Shown here: one piece after another, positions 15,937-25,167 of the stretch
Numbering within the stretch: position 1 is the stretch's first letter
How the letters are laid out: each line of letters starts with the position of its first letter
Assembly: GCA_964531385.1 (NCBI GenBank)
Contig: CAZHGC010000012.1
Location: 10,958 to 74,957 of the forward strand
Direction of reading: 5' to 3'
DNA length: 64,000 nucleotides
Source of the DNA: MGBC114079 sp964531385
Lineage (GTDB): Bacteria; Bacillota; Clostridia; Lachnospirales; CAG-274
Program-made: the position numbers and the translations under genes
The notes under the pieces: generated by a model
What the model saw: only the letters and a program-made list of their open reading frames with translations
Databases searched by the model: none
Told to the model about the DNA's origin: nothing

Positions 15937-18171
15937 ATGCTTTGTCAAAAAACTGTTTTTGAAAGCGGAAACGAGCTTGCGGCTTATGCCGCAAAACAAA
16001 TTAATTATCACATAATGGGATATTATCCGATTACACCGTCAACTCAAATTGCAGAGCAACTTGACCTTATGGGTTCGGAGGGACTTCACGATATTCGTCT
16101 TATTCCGGCAGAGGGCGAGCACAGTGCCGCAGGAATTTGTTATGGTGCAAGTGTTGGCGGGGGAAGAGTTTTTAACGCAACAAGTGCAAACGGACTTTTA
16201 TATTCGATTGAACAACTTCCGGTTCAATCGGGAACGAGATTTCCAATGGTTTTGAATGTTGCTTGCAGAAGTGTTTCCGGACCGCTTTCAATTAAGGGCG
16301 ACCACAGCGACATTATGTTTGCGTTGAATTGCGGTTGGATTATTCTTTTTGCAAAAACTCCGCAAGAGGTTTATGATTTTAACATTATTGCATTGAAAGT
16401 TGCCGAAAAGGTTAAACTTCCTGTTATTGTTGCTTATGACGGATTTTTTACAAGCCACCAGAAAAGGAAAGCTTTGGTTTTTGAAAATGACGAGGACGTT
16501 TTGAACTTTATTGGCAAAAAAGAGCCGACTGTTACGGCTTTAAATTCTGAAAAACCGGTTACAATCGGTTCTTATATGAACGAGCCGGATTTGACAAACA
16601 ACAAATATCAACTTCATCTTGCTATGGAAGAGGCAAAAAATGAAATTTTTAAAATTTATGAGGAATATTGCGGAATTTCCGGAAGGAGACACCATATTTG
16701 CGAGGGTTATCTTGCAAAAGATGCCGAAGTTATTGTTGTTATTTTGGGGTCGGCTTTTGATACGGCGAAAGATGCGGTTGATAATTTGAGACAAAAAGGT
16801 TTTAAAGTTGGAGTTGTTACAATTAGTGTTTTGCGACCTTGGAACGTTGAAAAAATTTGCGAGGTTTTGAAAAACGCAAAAGTTATTATTGTTTGCGACA
16901 GACAGGACAGCTATGGTGCAAGCGGAGGAAATTTATCGATTGAAATTAAAGCTCTTTTGAAAGATTGCGGAATTAATTCATCGGTTTTGAGCAGAGTTTA
17001 TGGAATTGGCGGTTGTGATTTTTATATTGAAGAGGCAGAAAAGATTTTTTATGACGGAATTAAAGTTTTAAATTTTGAAGAAGTTAAAAAATTTGATTAT
17101 GTTGATAAATATGAGGGAACGGGCGAGAAAGACATTCAATATTTTGAGCCTTTGACAAAAGAAAAAACTTCTGTTGATGTTGTTAAAATTGAAAAAGATG
17201 AAAAAGGACTTTTTTTGGCGAAAGGCGGAAGCGTTAAAGAAACTTTGAAGATGCCGAGGAGGCTTGCACCGGGGCATGGAGCGTGTCCGGGGTGTGGAAT
17301 TCCGATTAACGTTAATCTTTTGCTTAAAGGAATTTCGGGAAATGTTGTTTTGCTTTTTCACACAGGGTGCGGAATGGTTGTTACAACGGCATATCCCAAA
17401 ACGACATTTAAGGTTAATTATGTTCATAATCTCTTTCAAAACGGTGGGGCAACACTTTCAGGGCTTGTTGAAATGTTTAACAAAAGAGTTGAAAGGGGAG
17501 AAATTCCCGATGAGGAATATACATTTGTTATGATTTCCGGCGACGGAGGACTTGACATTGGACTTGGCTCGGCTCTTGGGGCGGGAATTAGAAATCACAA
17601 AATGATTATTTTCGAATATGATAACGGTGGATATATGAACACAGGTTATCAACAATCTTATTCGACACCTATGGGGGCGAAAACATCAACAAGCCATGTT
17701 GGAAAATTTGAAAGCGGAAAATTGAATTTTCACAAAGACAACCCTCAAATTTTTGCGGCGGCAAATTTGCCATATGTTGCAACCGTTGCAGAGTCGCACC
17801 CCGTTGATTTTATAAAAAAAGCGGCAAAGGCACAAAAATATGCGAATGAATTTGGAACGGCTTATATTAAAGCTTTATCGGCTTGCCCGCTTAATTGGAA
17901 TGATGAGCCAAGATTTGAAAGAGACGTTATCGATATGGCAGTTAAATGTTGTTATCACCCTTTATACGAAGTTGAAAGAGGAATTACAAAAATTAGTTAT
18001 AACCCTGAGGAGAAAAAGCAAAAAGCCGATGTTTTGGAGTGGCTTTTGATGATGGGAAGAACCAAATATTTAAAAGATGAAAAATATAAAGATATTGTTT
18101 TTGAAATTCAAAAAGAAGTTGACAGACGTTGGGAAAGGCTTAAAGAAAAAAATAATTCCGAAATTTTATGA
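15937..18171 (+). CDS. 2-oxoacid:ferredoxin oxidoreductase, fused alpha-beta subunit
   Basis: This 744-residue protein joins the alpha subunit (residues about 1-400, with YYPITPSTQIAE and AEGEHSAAG) to the thiamine-diphosphate-binding beta subunit (about 485-720). The beta part has GHGACPGCGIP, the TPP motif GDGGLDIG followed by an asparagine-containing NGGYMNTGYQ, and conserved cysteines. In many relatives alpha and beta are separate genes; here they are one chain, with gamma and delta fused in the gene before. The reaction is CoA-dependent oxidative decarboxylation of a 2-oxoacid with ferredoxin reduction. The start is the ATG at 15937, after TTGGAGGG. Confidence 0.85.
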   Translation: MLCQKTVFESGNELAAYAAKQINYHIMGYYPITPSTQIAEQLDLMGSEGLHDIRLIPAEGEHSAAGICYGASVGGGRVFNATSANGLLYSIEQLPVQSGTRFPMVLNVACRSVSGPLSIKGDHSDIMFALNCGWIILFAKTPQEVYDFNIIALKVAEKVKLPVIVAYDGFFTSHQKRKALVFENDEDVLNFIGKKEPTVTALNSEKPVTIGSYMNEPDLTNNKYQLHLAMEEAKNEIFKIYEEYCGISGRRHHICEGYLAKDAEVIVVILGSAFDTAKDAVDNLRQKGFKVGVVTISVLRPWNVEKICEVLKNAKVIIVCDRQDSYGASGGNLSIEIKALLKDCGINSSVLSRVYGIGGCDFYIEEAEKIFYDGIKVLNFEEVKKFDYVDKYEGTGEKDIQYFEPLTKEKTSVDVVKIEKDEKGLFLAKGGSVKETLKMPRRLAPGHGACPGCGIPINVNLLLKGISGNVVLLFHTGCGMVVTTAYPKTTFKVNYVHNLFQNGGATLSGLVEMFNKRVERGEIPDEEYTFVMISGDGGLDIGLGSALGAGIRNHKMIIFEYDNGGYMNTGYQQSYSTPMGAKTSTSHVGKFESGKLNFHKDNPQIFAAANLPYVATVAESHPVDFIKKAAKAQKYANEFGTAYIKALSACPLNWNDEPRFERDVIDMAVKCCYHPLYEVERGITKISYNPEEKKQKADVLEWLLMMGRTKYLKDEKYKDIVFEIQKEVDRRWERLKEKNNSEIL

Positions 18172-18183
18172 AAATGTTTTTTT

Positions 18184-18215
18184 GGGCGGACAAAAAACCG
18201 CCCGAAAAAGTTTTT
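18184..18215 (+). terminator. Intrinsic terminator after the oxidoreductase operon
   Basis: GGGCGG (18184-18189) pairs with CCGCCC (18198-18203) around an A-rich loop; a short purine stretch and five T follow. Confidence 0.7.
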
Positions 18216-18300
18216 GTAACAGTTGTATTGAATTTTTCGGTGTTGTTGTTAGCATAATTGACGAAATTTTTAATATTACAAAAATGTAATATTTTTTTAC

Positions 18301-18328
18301 TTGTTTTTTTAAAAATCTTTGTTATAAT
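18301..18328 (+). promoter_or_regulatory. Promoter of the PanE-like gene
   Basis: TTGTTT (18301-18306), 16 bases and TATAAT (18323-18328) precede the gene by about 130 bases. Confidence 0.5.
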
Positions 18329-18458
18329 AGTACATGATTGCCTTTTATTGGATTGTGTTTTTATTAAAAATTTGAGAAAATGCCTTATAAACGCATAATA
18401 AAAATACATAGTGATTTTAAATGCAGATTTTTCTTTTTTGAAAGGTAGGGTTGATTAT

Positions 18459-19397
18459 ATGAAATATTTGATTATTGGAACAGGCGGAACGGGTGCTTGT
18501 ATTGGGGGATTTCTTGCAAAGAGCGGAAAAGATGTTACATTTATTGCAAGAGGAAAGCATCTTGATGCAATTGAACAAAGAGGGCTTTTTGTTCTTTCCC
18601 CGAAAATGGGAAAAATTCATATTAAAATGCCGAAAGTTACAAAAACGGAGTTATACACAGAAAAAGCAGACGTTATTTTCGTTTGTGTTAAATGCTATGC
18701 GATTGATTCGATTATTCCTTTTATTGAACGAGTTTCTCACGAAAACACGATTGTTATTCCGATTACCAATGTTTTTGGAGTTGCAACGAAAATTGCAAAA
18801 AAAGTTCCTAAGGTTGTTTCTTTGGGAGGTTGCATTTATATTGCAGCCGATTTGTCACATTTTGGTGAGATAACTATGCGAAGCGATATTTTCCGTATGA
18901 TTTACGGTTTTAGAAAAGGCGACCCCAAAAAGGCGGAAGCAAGCAAGTGGGCGGATATTATCAATCAAATTACAGATGACCTTGTTGAAAGCGGGATTGA
19001 TGCCTCGGTTTCTGACGATATTGGAACGGAAGTTTTTAAAAAATTCTCATATGTTTCGCCTATGTCGGCTGTTTGTGCATATCTTAACACGAATGCGGGA
19101 GAAATTCAAAATTCGGGTGTTCAGAGAGACACATTTATTGCACTTATAAAAGAGATTGTTGCTCTTGGGCGTGCTATGGACATATGTCTTGATTGTGATA
19201 TTGTTGAAAAAAATCTTGAAATTATTTCTTCGGTTTTGCCAAACGTTACTTCGTCTATGCAAAAGGATTTGGAAAAGGGCGGAAATTCGGAGATTGAGGG
19301 TCTTATTTTTGACGTTGTTAAGCTTGGACACGAATATAACGTTCCTGTTCCGACATATGAAAAAGTTTCCGAGAAGTTTGGATTTTCGGAAAACTGA
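18459..19397 (+). CDS. Ketopantoate reductase family protein (PanE/ApbA-like)
   Basis: The 312-residue product begins with a Rossmann NADP-binding loop, MKYLIIGTGGTGACIGGFL, and continues with VIFVCVKCYAID and a C-terminal helical domain containing FKKFSYVSPMSAVCAY, the pattern of the ApbA/PanE family. Members reduce 2-dehydropantoate to pantoate with NADPH, feeding coenzyme A synthesis, but many paralogues have other substrates, so I do not assign panE. A lysine at the family catalytic position is plausible in the FKKF segment. AAAGGTAGGG precedes the ATG at 18459. A terminator closes the gene. Confidence 0.75.
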   Translation: MKYLIIGTGGTGACIGGFLAKSGKDVTFIARGKHLDAIEQRGLFVLSPKMGKIHIKMPKVTKTELYTEKADVIFVCVKCYAIDSIIPFIERVSHENTIVIPITNVFGVATKIAKKVPKVVSLGGCIYIAADLSHFGEITMRSDIFRMIYGFRKGDPKKAEASKWADIINQITDDLVESGIDASVSDDIGTEVFKKFSYVSPMSAVCAYLNTNAGEIQNSGVQRDTFIALIKEIVALGRAMDICLDCDIVEKNLEIISSVLPNVTSSMQKDLEKGGNSEIEGLIFDVVKLGHEYNVPVPTYEKVSEKFGFSEN

Positions 19398-19416
19398 GGT
19401 TGAGGTATTGTAATAA

Positions 19417-19445
19417 AAATCTGCTGTTTTTTGGCAGATTTTTTG
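19417..19445 (+). terminator. Intrinsic terminator
   Basis: AAATCTGC pairs with GCAGATTT around a nine-base loop and is followed by a T run. Confidence 0.85.
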
Positions 19446-19521
19446 CAAAAATTGATTTGTTAAAAAATTAACTGCTATGGGGCGAATTGCTCTTATTGAC
19501 AAAATACTTGAGGTGATTATC

Positions 19522-20361
19522 ATTAAATATAAAATTAGCAGTTTGGCAAAGCTTTTGGGAGTTTCAAGCAACACTATCAGACGTTATACGGATATGGGAT
19601 ATATACACCCTGTTAAAGACGGGCAAAACAACTATACGTATTATGACAACATTGATGTTAATAAAATAATCAGAGTTCGTATGTATCGCAAATTTGGTTT
19701 TTCTCACGACGAAATTAAAAAAATTCTTGAAGAAGATGTTGACGGAATTTTGGAGAATTTTAAACAACGGCTTTTGGATATGGACGAAGAATTGGAAAAG
19801 ATGAAATCTTTGAGACGTATGTTTAAAGCAAATGAAATTATGATTAAGCGAATTGACGAATATGACGAAAATTTTATTATTCAAAATGTTGAGGCAACTT
19901 ATTATATTGAATATCAAAAGGGCAATGAAATTTTTAACGAAAAAGACCGCCTTTCGGCAATTCAGGAATTTATGTATTCTTTGCCGGAAACAAAGGAAGT
20001 TTTTATTTTTCGAAAAAATGACATTTTAAATGGAAATTATACAAATTCTTTTGGATTTGCGGCAAAGAAAAAAGACCTTGAGAAATTTAATGTTCGAGTT
20101 AATCATTATATGGACTTTTTGGACGTTCAAAGTTGTTTGTATTTTTTAATTAAAACATACTTGAGTGGCGACGACGCTGATGAAAAAAACGAGAAACTGA
20201 GAAAGGCAAAATTTGATGAAGCTTTTGAATATCTTGAAAAAGAGAACCTTATGATTGATAAAGACATTATCGGGTTTAATATAACTTCTGCCGTTGAAAG
20301 AGGAGAGCAAGTTAATTATACACTTGTTTGTATGCCTGTTGTTTTGAATTTGAAAAAATGA
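19522..20361 (+). CDS. MerR-family transcriptional regulator
   Basis: The N-terminal 70 residues form a MerR winged helix-turn-helix: ISSLAKLLGVSSNTIRRYTD, then YTYYDNIDVNKI and a hinge, with the usual FGFSHDEIKKIL. A coiled linker helix (about 75-105) leads to a 150-residue effector domain that I do not recognise. The start is uncertain. The ATG at 19477 has no ribosome site and would add 15 residues, while GAGGTG at 19510-19515 points to an ATT codon at 19522 that gives the normal MerR N-terminus. A promoter with the 19-base spacer typical of MerR targets lies 68 bases after the stop and faces the giant pectin methylesterase gene, its likely target. Confidence 0.8.
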   Translation: MKYKISSLAKLLGVSSNTIRRYTDMGYIHPVKDGQNNYTYYDNIDVNKIIRVRMYRKFGFSHDEIKKILEEDVDGILENFKQRLLDMDEELEKMKSLRRMFKANEIMIKRIDEYDENFIIQNVEATYYIEYQKGNEIFNEKDRLSAIQEFMYSLPETKEVFIFRKNDILNGNYTNSFGFAAKKKDLEKFNVRVNHYMDFLDVQSCLYFLIKTYLSGDDADEKNEKLRKAKFDEAFEYLEKENLMIDKDIIGFNITSAVERGEQVNYTLVCMPVVLNLKK

Positions 20362-20428
20362 TTGAAATTTTAATTGTGAGGTTGAAATTATTTTTGGTAA
20401 AAAATTTGTGAAATTTAATTTTTTTTGC

Positions 20429-20459
20429 TTGACTGTGACCCTATGTCATAGTTTAAAAT
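20429..20459 (+). promoter_or_regulatory. MerR-type promoter/operator with 19-base spacer
   Basis: TTGACT (20429-20434) and TAAAAT (20454-20459) are 19 bases apart, the over-long spacing that MerR proteins correct by DNA distortion. Within the spacer lies the dyad ACTGTGAC-ccta-tGTCATAGT with one mismatch per arm pair. It points toward the gene at 20622, and the predicted start near 20466 gives a leader of about 155 bases. Confidence 0.75.
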
Positions 20460-20621
20460 AATGGTGATATGAATTGACGTATGATTGAAATTTTACAGTT
20501 TTGAACAGTGTTTTATTTATGTAATTGTTAAATTTGACATACAGAGGAAAATTGTTTTGAAATTGTTTTATTCGGTTATGCGTTAAATTTTAATTTTTTA
20601 TTATTTAAAGGAGGAATGAAA

Positions 20622-23600
20622 ATGTTGAAAATCAAAAAAGGTTCGATTGTTAGCAAAGTTATTTCAATTATGCTTACTTTTTTGATGTGTGTTTCATCTT
20701 GCCAAAGCTTGGTTTTTGCAGATGAACCGGTTAAATATGGAGGTTGGACAGTTACAAACGACGGAACGTCAAGCGGTGTTGCTGTTTTTGACGGAATGGA
20801 TTTAACATATTACAGTCCGAGCTCACAAATTATTAAATATTCATCTGCGACTATTGACGAAGTTGAATATGCAAGTGTTAGGTCGAATAGTTCAAACGGA
20901 GCTGCAACAAACGGAATTGTTACGATAAACAATTCTACAAGAGGATATATTAAATATGTTCCAACGGCAGACGGAACTTTTACAACCTGGGTTGGAAGTG
21001 CTCCGACAAAGCTTGCGGTTGTTAGCAAAACAAACAACGAAACAAACGAGTCGACTGCTATCGGAACTTTTTATCCTTGCGGAACAGACCCCACAGTTGT
21101 TGTTAATGAGGGCGAAATGGAAGTTATTCAAGAGGCTTCTTATGCAACATTGAACATTGAAGTTAAAGCCGGATATACATATTATTATTGTGTTACGGGT
21201 TCTAAGATGGGTTGTTTTGGTGGAAAATTTGTTCCTTATACAAAAGTTACGGGAAAAATTAACGATGAATTTAATATTTCCGATTTTGGAATTAAATTTA
21301 CAAATTTGGAAACAAAAGAAGTTTTTACAGCAACTGTTGACAAGGAAGCAAAAACTTACAGCATTTCTTTGAAACCGAATTATTCATATTCTGTTGGGCT
21401 TACAGGTTCGGCTGCTGCTTCCTATGGGCTTTCGAAAGATACAAGAACAGTTACTCCGACAGGAACGGAAATGACTGCGGACGTTACTGTTGAACAATCT
21501 ACAAATTATACTGTTTCCGGTTCGATTTCCGGAATTGCAAGCGGTTATAATACAAGTGATTTTGACTTGGTTTTTGTTCCTAAAGATGTTAATGATTTTG
21601 TTTCTGTTGATGCGGAAATTGACAAAACAAATATGACATATTCTGCTATGTTGGTTGCAAACGAGGAATATACATTGGTTCAAAAAGGTGCTTTTGACTA
21701 TGAATTGGCAGAGAAAGTTACTGTTGTTAATGAGGACGAAAAGCCTGTTTCAAAAGATATTGCTTTTAAAGACGTTGCAACTTTTGACGTTTCGGGTAAA
21801 TTTATTGGCCTTACTCAGGAACGAGGAGTTTATGAAGATTTGACTTCGGTTGCTCCGACAGAAATTAAATTTACAAATATTACAGACAAATACAAATATG
21901 AATATACATACAGCGGAACGCCGAAGGCGGGAAGTTATTCCGCAAAGCTTAGAAAAGGCGATTATCTTGCAACAATTACTTGTGAAAATTATTCAACCAC
22001 AACTCACGTTATTGTTGATGATTCGGCAGTTTCCAGAGACCTTCTTTTAAAATATGAGGGAGCTGTCAGCGTTCCTTTCTCTGAAACACTTTATGTTGGT
22101 GCCGATAAAGATTATAAAACTGTTTCAGCGGCTGTTTCGGCTGTTTCAAATATGACAAGAACAAACAACGAAAGAGTTACAATTAAAATTGACCCTGGCG
22201 AATATCGTGAACAAGTTTATGTTACTGTTCCGAACATCACTTTGGAAAGCAACGGCGGAAACAGAGATAATACAAAAATCACTTGGTATTATGGAATTGG
22301 TTATAAATATTATAGTACTGTTGAAAGCATTTATAACCCATATGCAGATTATGACAAATATGAAAAAGGCGATGTTATAAAATATTGGGGTTCTGCGGTT
22401 ATTACCACAGGAACAGCAACGGGCTTTAATGCAAAGAATATTTGTTTTGAAAATTCATTTAACAAATATATGACAGATGAGGAAATTGTTGACGGTGTTG
22501 AAGTTAATGGAAGAGAAAGCATTAAAGTTGTAAGAAAAGAAACAACAGTTGTTGATTCTAAAGCTGCAACAGAAAGAGCGGCGGCTTATGTTAACTATGC
22601 CGACCAAACTGAATTTTTGAATTGTTCTTTCATTGGTTCTCAAGACACGTTATACACTTGTAACGTTAATTACAAAGCTTATTACAAAAACTGTTATATT
22701 GAAGGTATGACAGACTATATTTACGGCAACGGTGATGTTATTTTTGACGGTTGTGAACTTAATTGGGGCGGTTATTCCGATACGGCGGCAGGCGGTTACA
22801 TCACTGCTCAATCGGCAAGCGAACAATATAACTGCGAATTTGGTTATGTTTTCAGAAACTGTTTTGTTTCGGCAAACAAAGACCGTTTGGTTGGTCAGGG
22901 AAGCTTTGGAAGAATGTGGGGCAAATGTGCAACAGTTAACTTTATTAACACTCAGCTTCAATCTGAGAATCTTATTAATTCTGACGGTTGGAGTGCAATG
23001 AGCGGAAATTCACCAACTATGGAAACTGTTAAGCTTCAGGAATTTAACACAACATTTAACGGTGAAAAAGTTGACACTTCAAAGAGAGTTGCCGGAGTTG
23101 TTGAAACTATTGATGCAGATAAATATACTGTTAAAAATGCTTTTGTTGACAAAGGTTGGACACCTAATTATTATGTTGAGGAAAGCTCTGCAACACCTGA
23201 AATTATTGAAGGACCTGCATTTACTTCAAACGGAGATATTAATGCTCCTAACCCCGGAGAAACTCTTACTGTTAATTATAAATTGACAGACGGTTGTTTG
23301 GACAGCAATACTTCGAGAATTGCTTGGTATGCGGTTTCAACGGATTTTGATAACACAAGCCTTGAAACAATTTTGAAATCGGCAACGTTGCTTGATGTTA
23401 CAACTTCTTATATTTCAAATGATAAATATCAAATTCCTATGGAATGTGCGGGAAAATATATTATGGCTGTTGTTACTCCGATTACTGTTGGAGGAAAACA
23501 AGGAACGGCTAAATATGAGATTGATACAACGAAAGCTGTTAGCGATACATGGATTAATCCGGACAATCAAGGCGAACTTGCTCCGGGAGAGGGAATTAAT

Positions 23601-25085
23601 ATTTTCCTTGCAGGAGACTCAACCGTTAAGGATTATTCTGCAAAAGGTATGTATCAGGGCGGAAAAATCAATAATTTGGGTTCTTGGGGAGAATTTTTCC
23701 AAAAATTCTTTAATGAAGATGCTGTTACAATAAACAACTATGCAAACGGCGGAAGAAGCTTGCGTAATTTCTTGAACGAGGGTTCTCTTGACAAGATTAT
23801 TAACAATATTTCCGAAGGTGACTTTTTGCTTATTCAATTTGGCCACAATGACTGTGCAAACGGTGCGTCATACTATAGTGACCGTTTTGTTCCGCTTTAT
23901 GCAGAGCCTAACGGAACAGATGTTGTTGACGGAATTTATCCAACAGTTGTGCCAACGGAAAGCATGAAAGGTGCTGACGGAAAGTTTGCTTGGAACTGTG
24001 GTGCAACATATAAGGGATATATGCAATATTACATTGATGAGGCTATTAAAAAAGGCGCTGTTCCTGTAATTGTTTCGCCTGTTGTAAGAATGTATTATAC
24101 TTCTGAGGGAACAATTAAAAATCATCATGATTCGACAGCAACGGATTATGAACCAACTTCAACTTACAGAACATCGGGCGACGCTTATGTCACTGCTTGC
24201 GAACAGCTTTATCAGGAAAATGTTAAAAAAGGAAACACAATTTATTATATTGACGCATTTGATTTGACAAAAACGATGTTTGAGGACGCTTGGAAAGCTT
24301 GTGGAAATAATACTAACGGCTCAGCTATGATGGGAGTTGGAGACGGCACTCATTGTAACAAGGTTGGTGGTGTTCTTGAGGCAGGGCTTATTGCACAGGC
24401 TCTTCAAGGATTGAACGTATCTGCTTCAAAATATGTTGTTCAACCAACTGTGGCTTATGGCGAGCTTGCAAGCGGAGATTATATTTTTACAGTTAAAAAC
24501 AAAGTGTTTACTGCTTTGAACAACGATTTGGTTAAAAATGATTATGTGACTGAATATGGACAGAAGCTTTTTGATGCTATTGGCAATGCAAAAGTTTTGG
24601 GCGATGATTATGCTGTTTCGGGCAAAACAAATCTTACTTCCGGAACTTTGAAAATTAGCGATTCGAACGGAACGGAAGTTGCAACTGCCGAAATTAAGGC
24701 AGACGGAACATATAGCTTTAAAATTACTTCAAGCTCAAGCATTGCGGGAAAAACTTATAAAGCAAAAGTTGACGGATATAAAGAAGTTGAACTTACACTT
24801 ACTGTTAGTGAGACAGACGAAAAAGCATTTGTTGCGGTTGATGTGACTTTTGAAGCATATGCAACGGCAAGCGGTGTTATTGGAGATGCTGACAACGACG
24901 GCGAAGTTTCGGTTAATGACGCAAGCTTGGTTCTTGGAAAAGTTCTTAAATCTGGAAAAGTTTTGCCTGTTGAAGTTGCCGAAGATTATATGAAATATAT
25001 TGACGTTAACGGAGACAACAGATTGACTTCTGTTGACGCTGCAATGATTCTTGAAAAAGCATTGGACAAATCTTTTGAATTTTAG
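20622..25085 (+). CDS. Secreted pectin methylesterase + CE12 rhamnogalacturonan acetylesterase with dockerin
   Basis: This exported enzyme has 1487 residues. Signal peptide about 1-34 (ends VFADEP). Residues 35-200 resemble a jelly-roll or carbohydrate-binding region. Three carboxypeptidase-regulatory-like beta domains follow (about 200-485). A CE8 pectin methylesterase domain (about 489-840) shows GEYREQ, GSQDTLYT, TDYIYGNG and RMWGK. A CE12 SGNH acetylesterase domain (about 989-1265) shows AGDSTVKDY, NGGRSLRNF, FGHNDCAN and GDGTHCN. One more beta domain is followed by a dockerin-like C-terminus (about 1419-1486, GDADNDGEVSVNDASL and IDVNGDNRLTSVDAAM). The start ATG at 20622 is seven bases after AAAGGAGG; the ATG at 20616 is too close. 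It carries the same two activities as the minus-strand enzyme at 7.8-11.2 kb in reverse order. Confidence 0.9.
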   Translation: MLKIKKGSIVSKVISIMLTFLMCVSSCQSLVFADEPVKYGGWTVTNDGTSSGVAVFDGMDLTYYSPSSQIIKYSSATIDEVEYASVRSNSSNGAATNGIVTINNSTRGYIKYVPTADGTFTTWVGSAPTKLAVVSKTNNETNESTAIGTFYPCGTDPTVVVNEGEMEVIQEASYATLNIEVKAGYTYYYCVTGSKMGCFGGKFVPYTKVTGKINDEFNISDFGIKFTNLETKEVFTATVDKEAKTYSISLKPNYSYSVGLTGSAAASYGLSKDTRTVTPTGTEMTADVTVEQSTNYTVSGSISGIASGYNTSDFDLVFVPKDVNDFVSVDAEIDKTNMTYSAMLVANEEYTLVQKGAFDYELAEKVTVVNEDEKPVSKDIAFKDVATFDVSGKFIGLTQERGVYEDLTSVAPTEIKFTNITDKYKYEYTYSGTPKAGSYSAKLRKGDYLATITCENYSTTTHVIVDDSAVSRDLLLKYEGAVSVPFSETLYVGADKDYKTVSAAVSAVSNMTRTNNERVTIKIDPGEYREQVYVTVPNITLESNGGNRDNTKITWYYGIGYKYYSTVESIYNPYADYDKYEKGDVIKYWGSAVITTGTATGFNAKNICFENSFNKYMTDEEIVDGVEVNGRESIKVVRKETTVVDSKAATERAAAYVNYADQTEFLNCSFIGSQDTLYTCNVNYKAYYKNCYIEGMTDYIYGNGDVIFDGCELNWGGYSDTAAGGYITAQSASEQYNCEFGYVFRNCFVSANKDRLVGQGSFGRMWGKCATVNFINTQLQSENLINSDGWSAMSGNSPTMETVKLQEFNTTFNGEKVDTSKRVAGVVETIDADKYTVKNAFVDKGWTPNYYVEESSATPEIIEGPAFTSNGDINAPNPGETLTVNYKLTDGCLDSNTSRIAWYAVSTDFDNTSLETILKSATLLDVTTSYISNDKYQIPMECAGKYIMAVVTPITVGGKQGTAKYEIDTTKAVSDTWINPDNQGELAPGEGINIFLAGDSTVKDYSAKGMYQGGKINNLGSWGEFFQKFFNEDAVTINNYANGGRSLRNFLNEGSLDKIINNISEGDFLLIQFGHNDCANGASYYSDRFVPLYAEPNGTDVVDGIYPTVVPTESMKGADGKFAWNCGATYKGYMQYYIDEAIKKGAVPVIVSPVVRMYYTSEGTIKNHHDSTATDYEPTSTYRTSGDAYVTACEQLYQENVKKGNTIYYIDAFDLTKTMFEDAWKACGNNTNGSAMMGVGDGTHCNKVGGVLEAGLIAQALQGLNVSASKYVVQPTVAYGELASGDYIFTVKNKVFTALNNDLVKNDYVTEYGQKLFDAIGNAKVLGDDYAVSGKTNLTSGTLKISDSNGTEVATAEIKADGTYSFKITSSSSIAGKTYKAKVDGYKEVELTLTVSETDEKAFVAVDVTFEAYATASGVIGDADNDGEVSVNDASLVLGKVLKSGKVLPVEVAEDYMKYIDVNGDNRLTSVDAAMILEKALDKSFEF

Positions 25086-25126
25086 GGTTTTGTTATTTGA
25101 ATTTTAGGGAATTTGGATAAATGAAA

Positions 25127-25167
25127 GGGCTGTGAAAAACAAGAAATTGTTTTTTACGGCTCTTTTT
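25127..25167 (+). terminator. Intrinsic terminator
   Basis: GGGCTGTGAAAAACAA pairs imperfectly with TTGTTTTTTACGGCTC and leads into five T. Confidence 0.75.
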
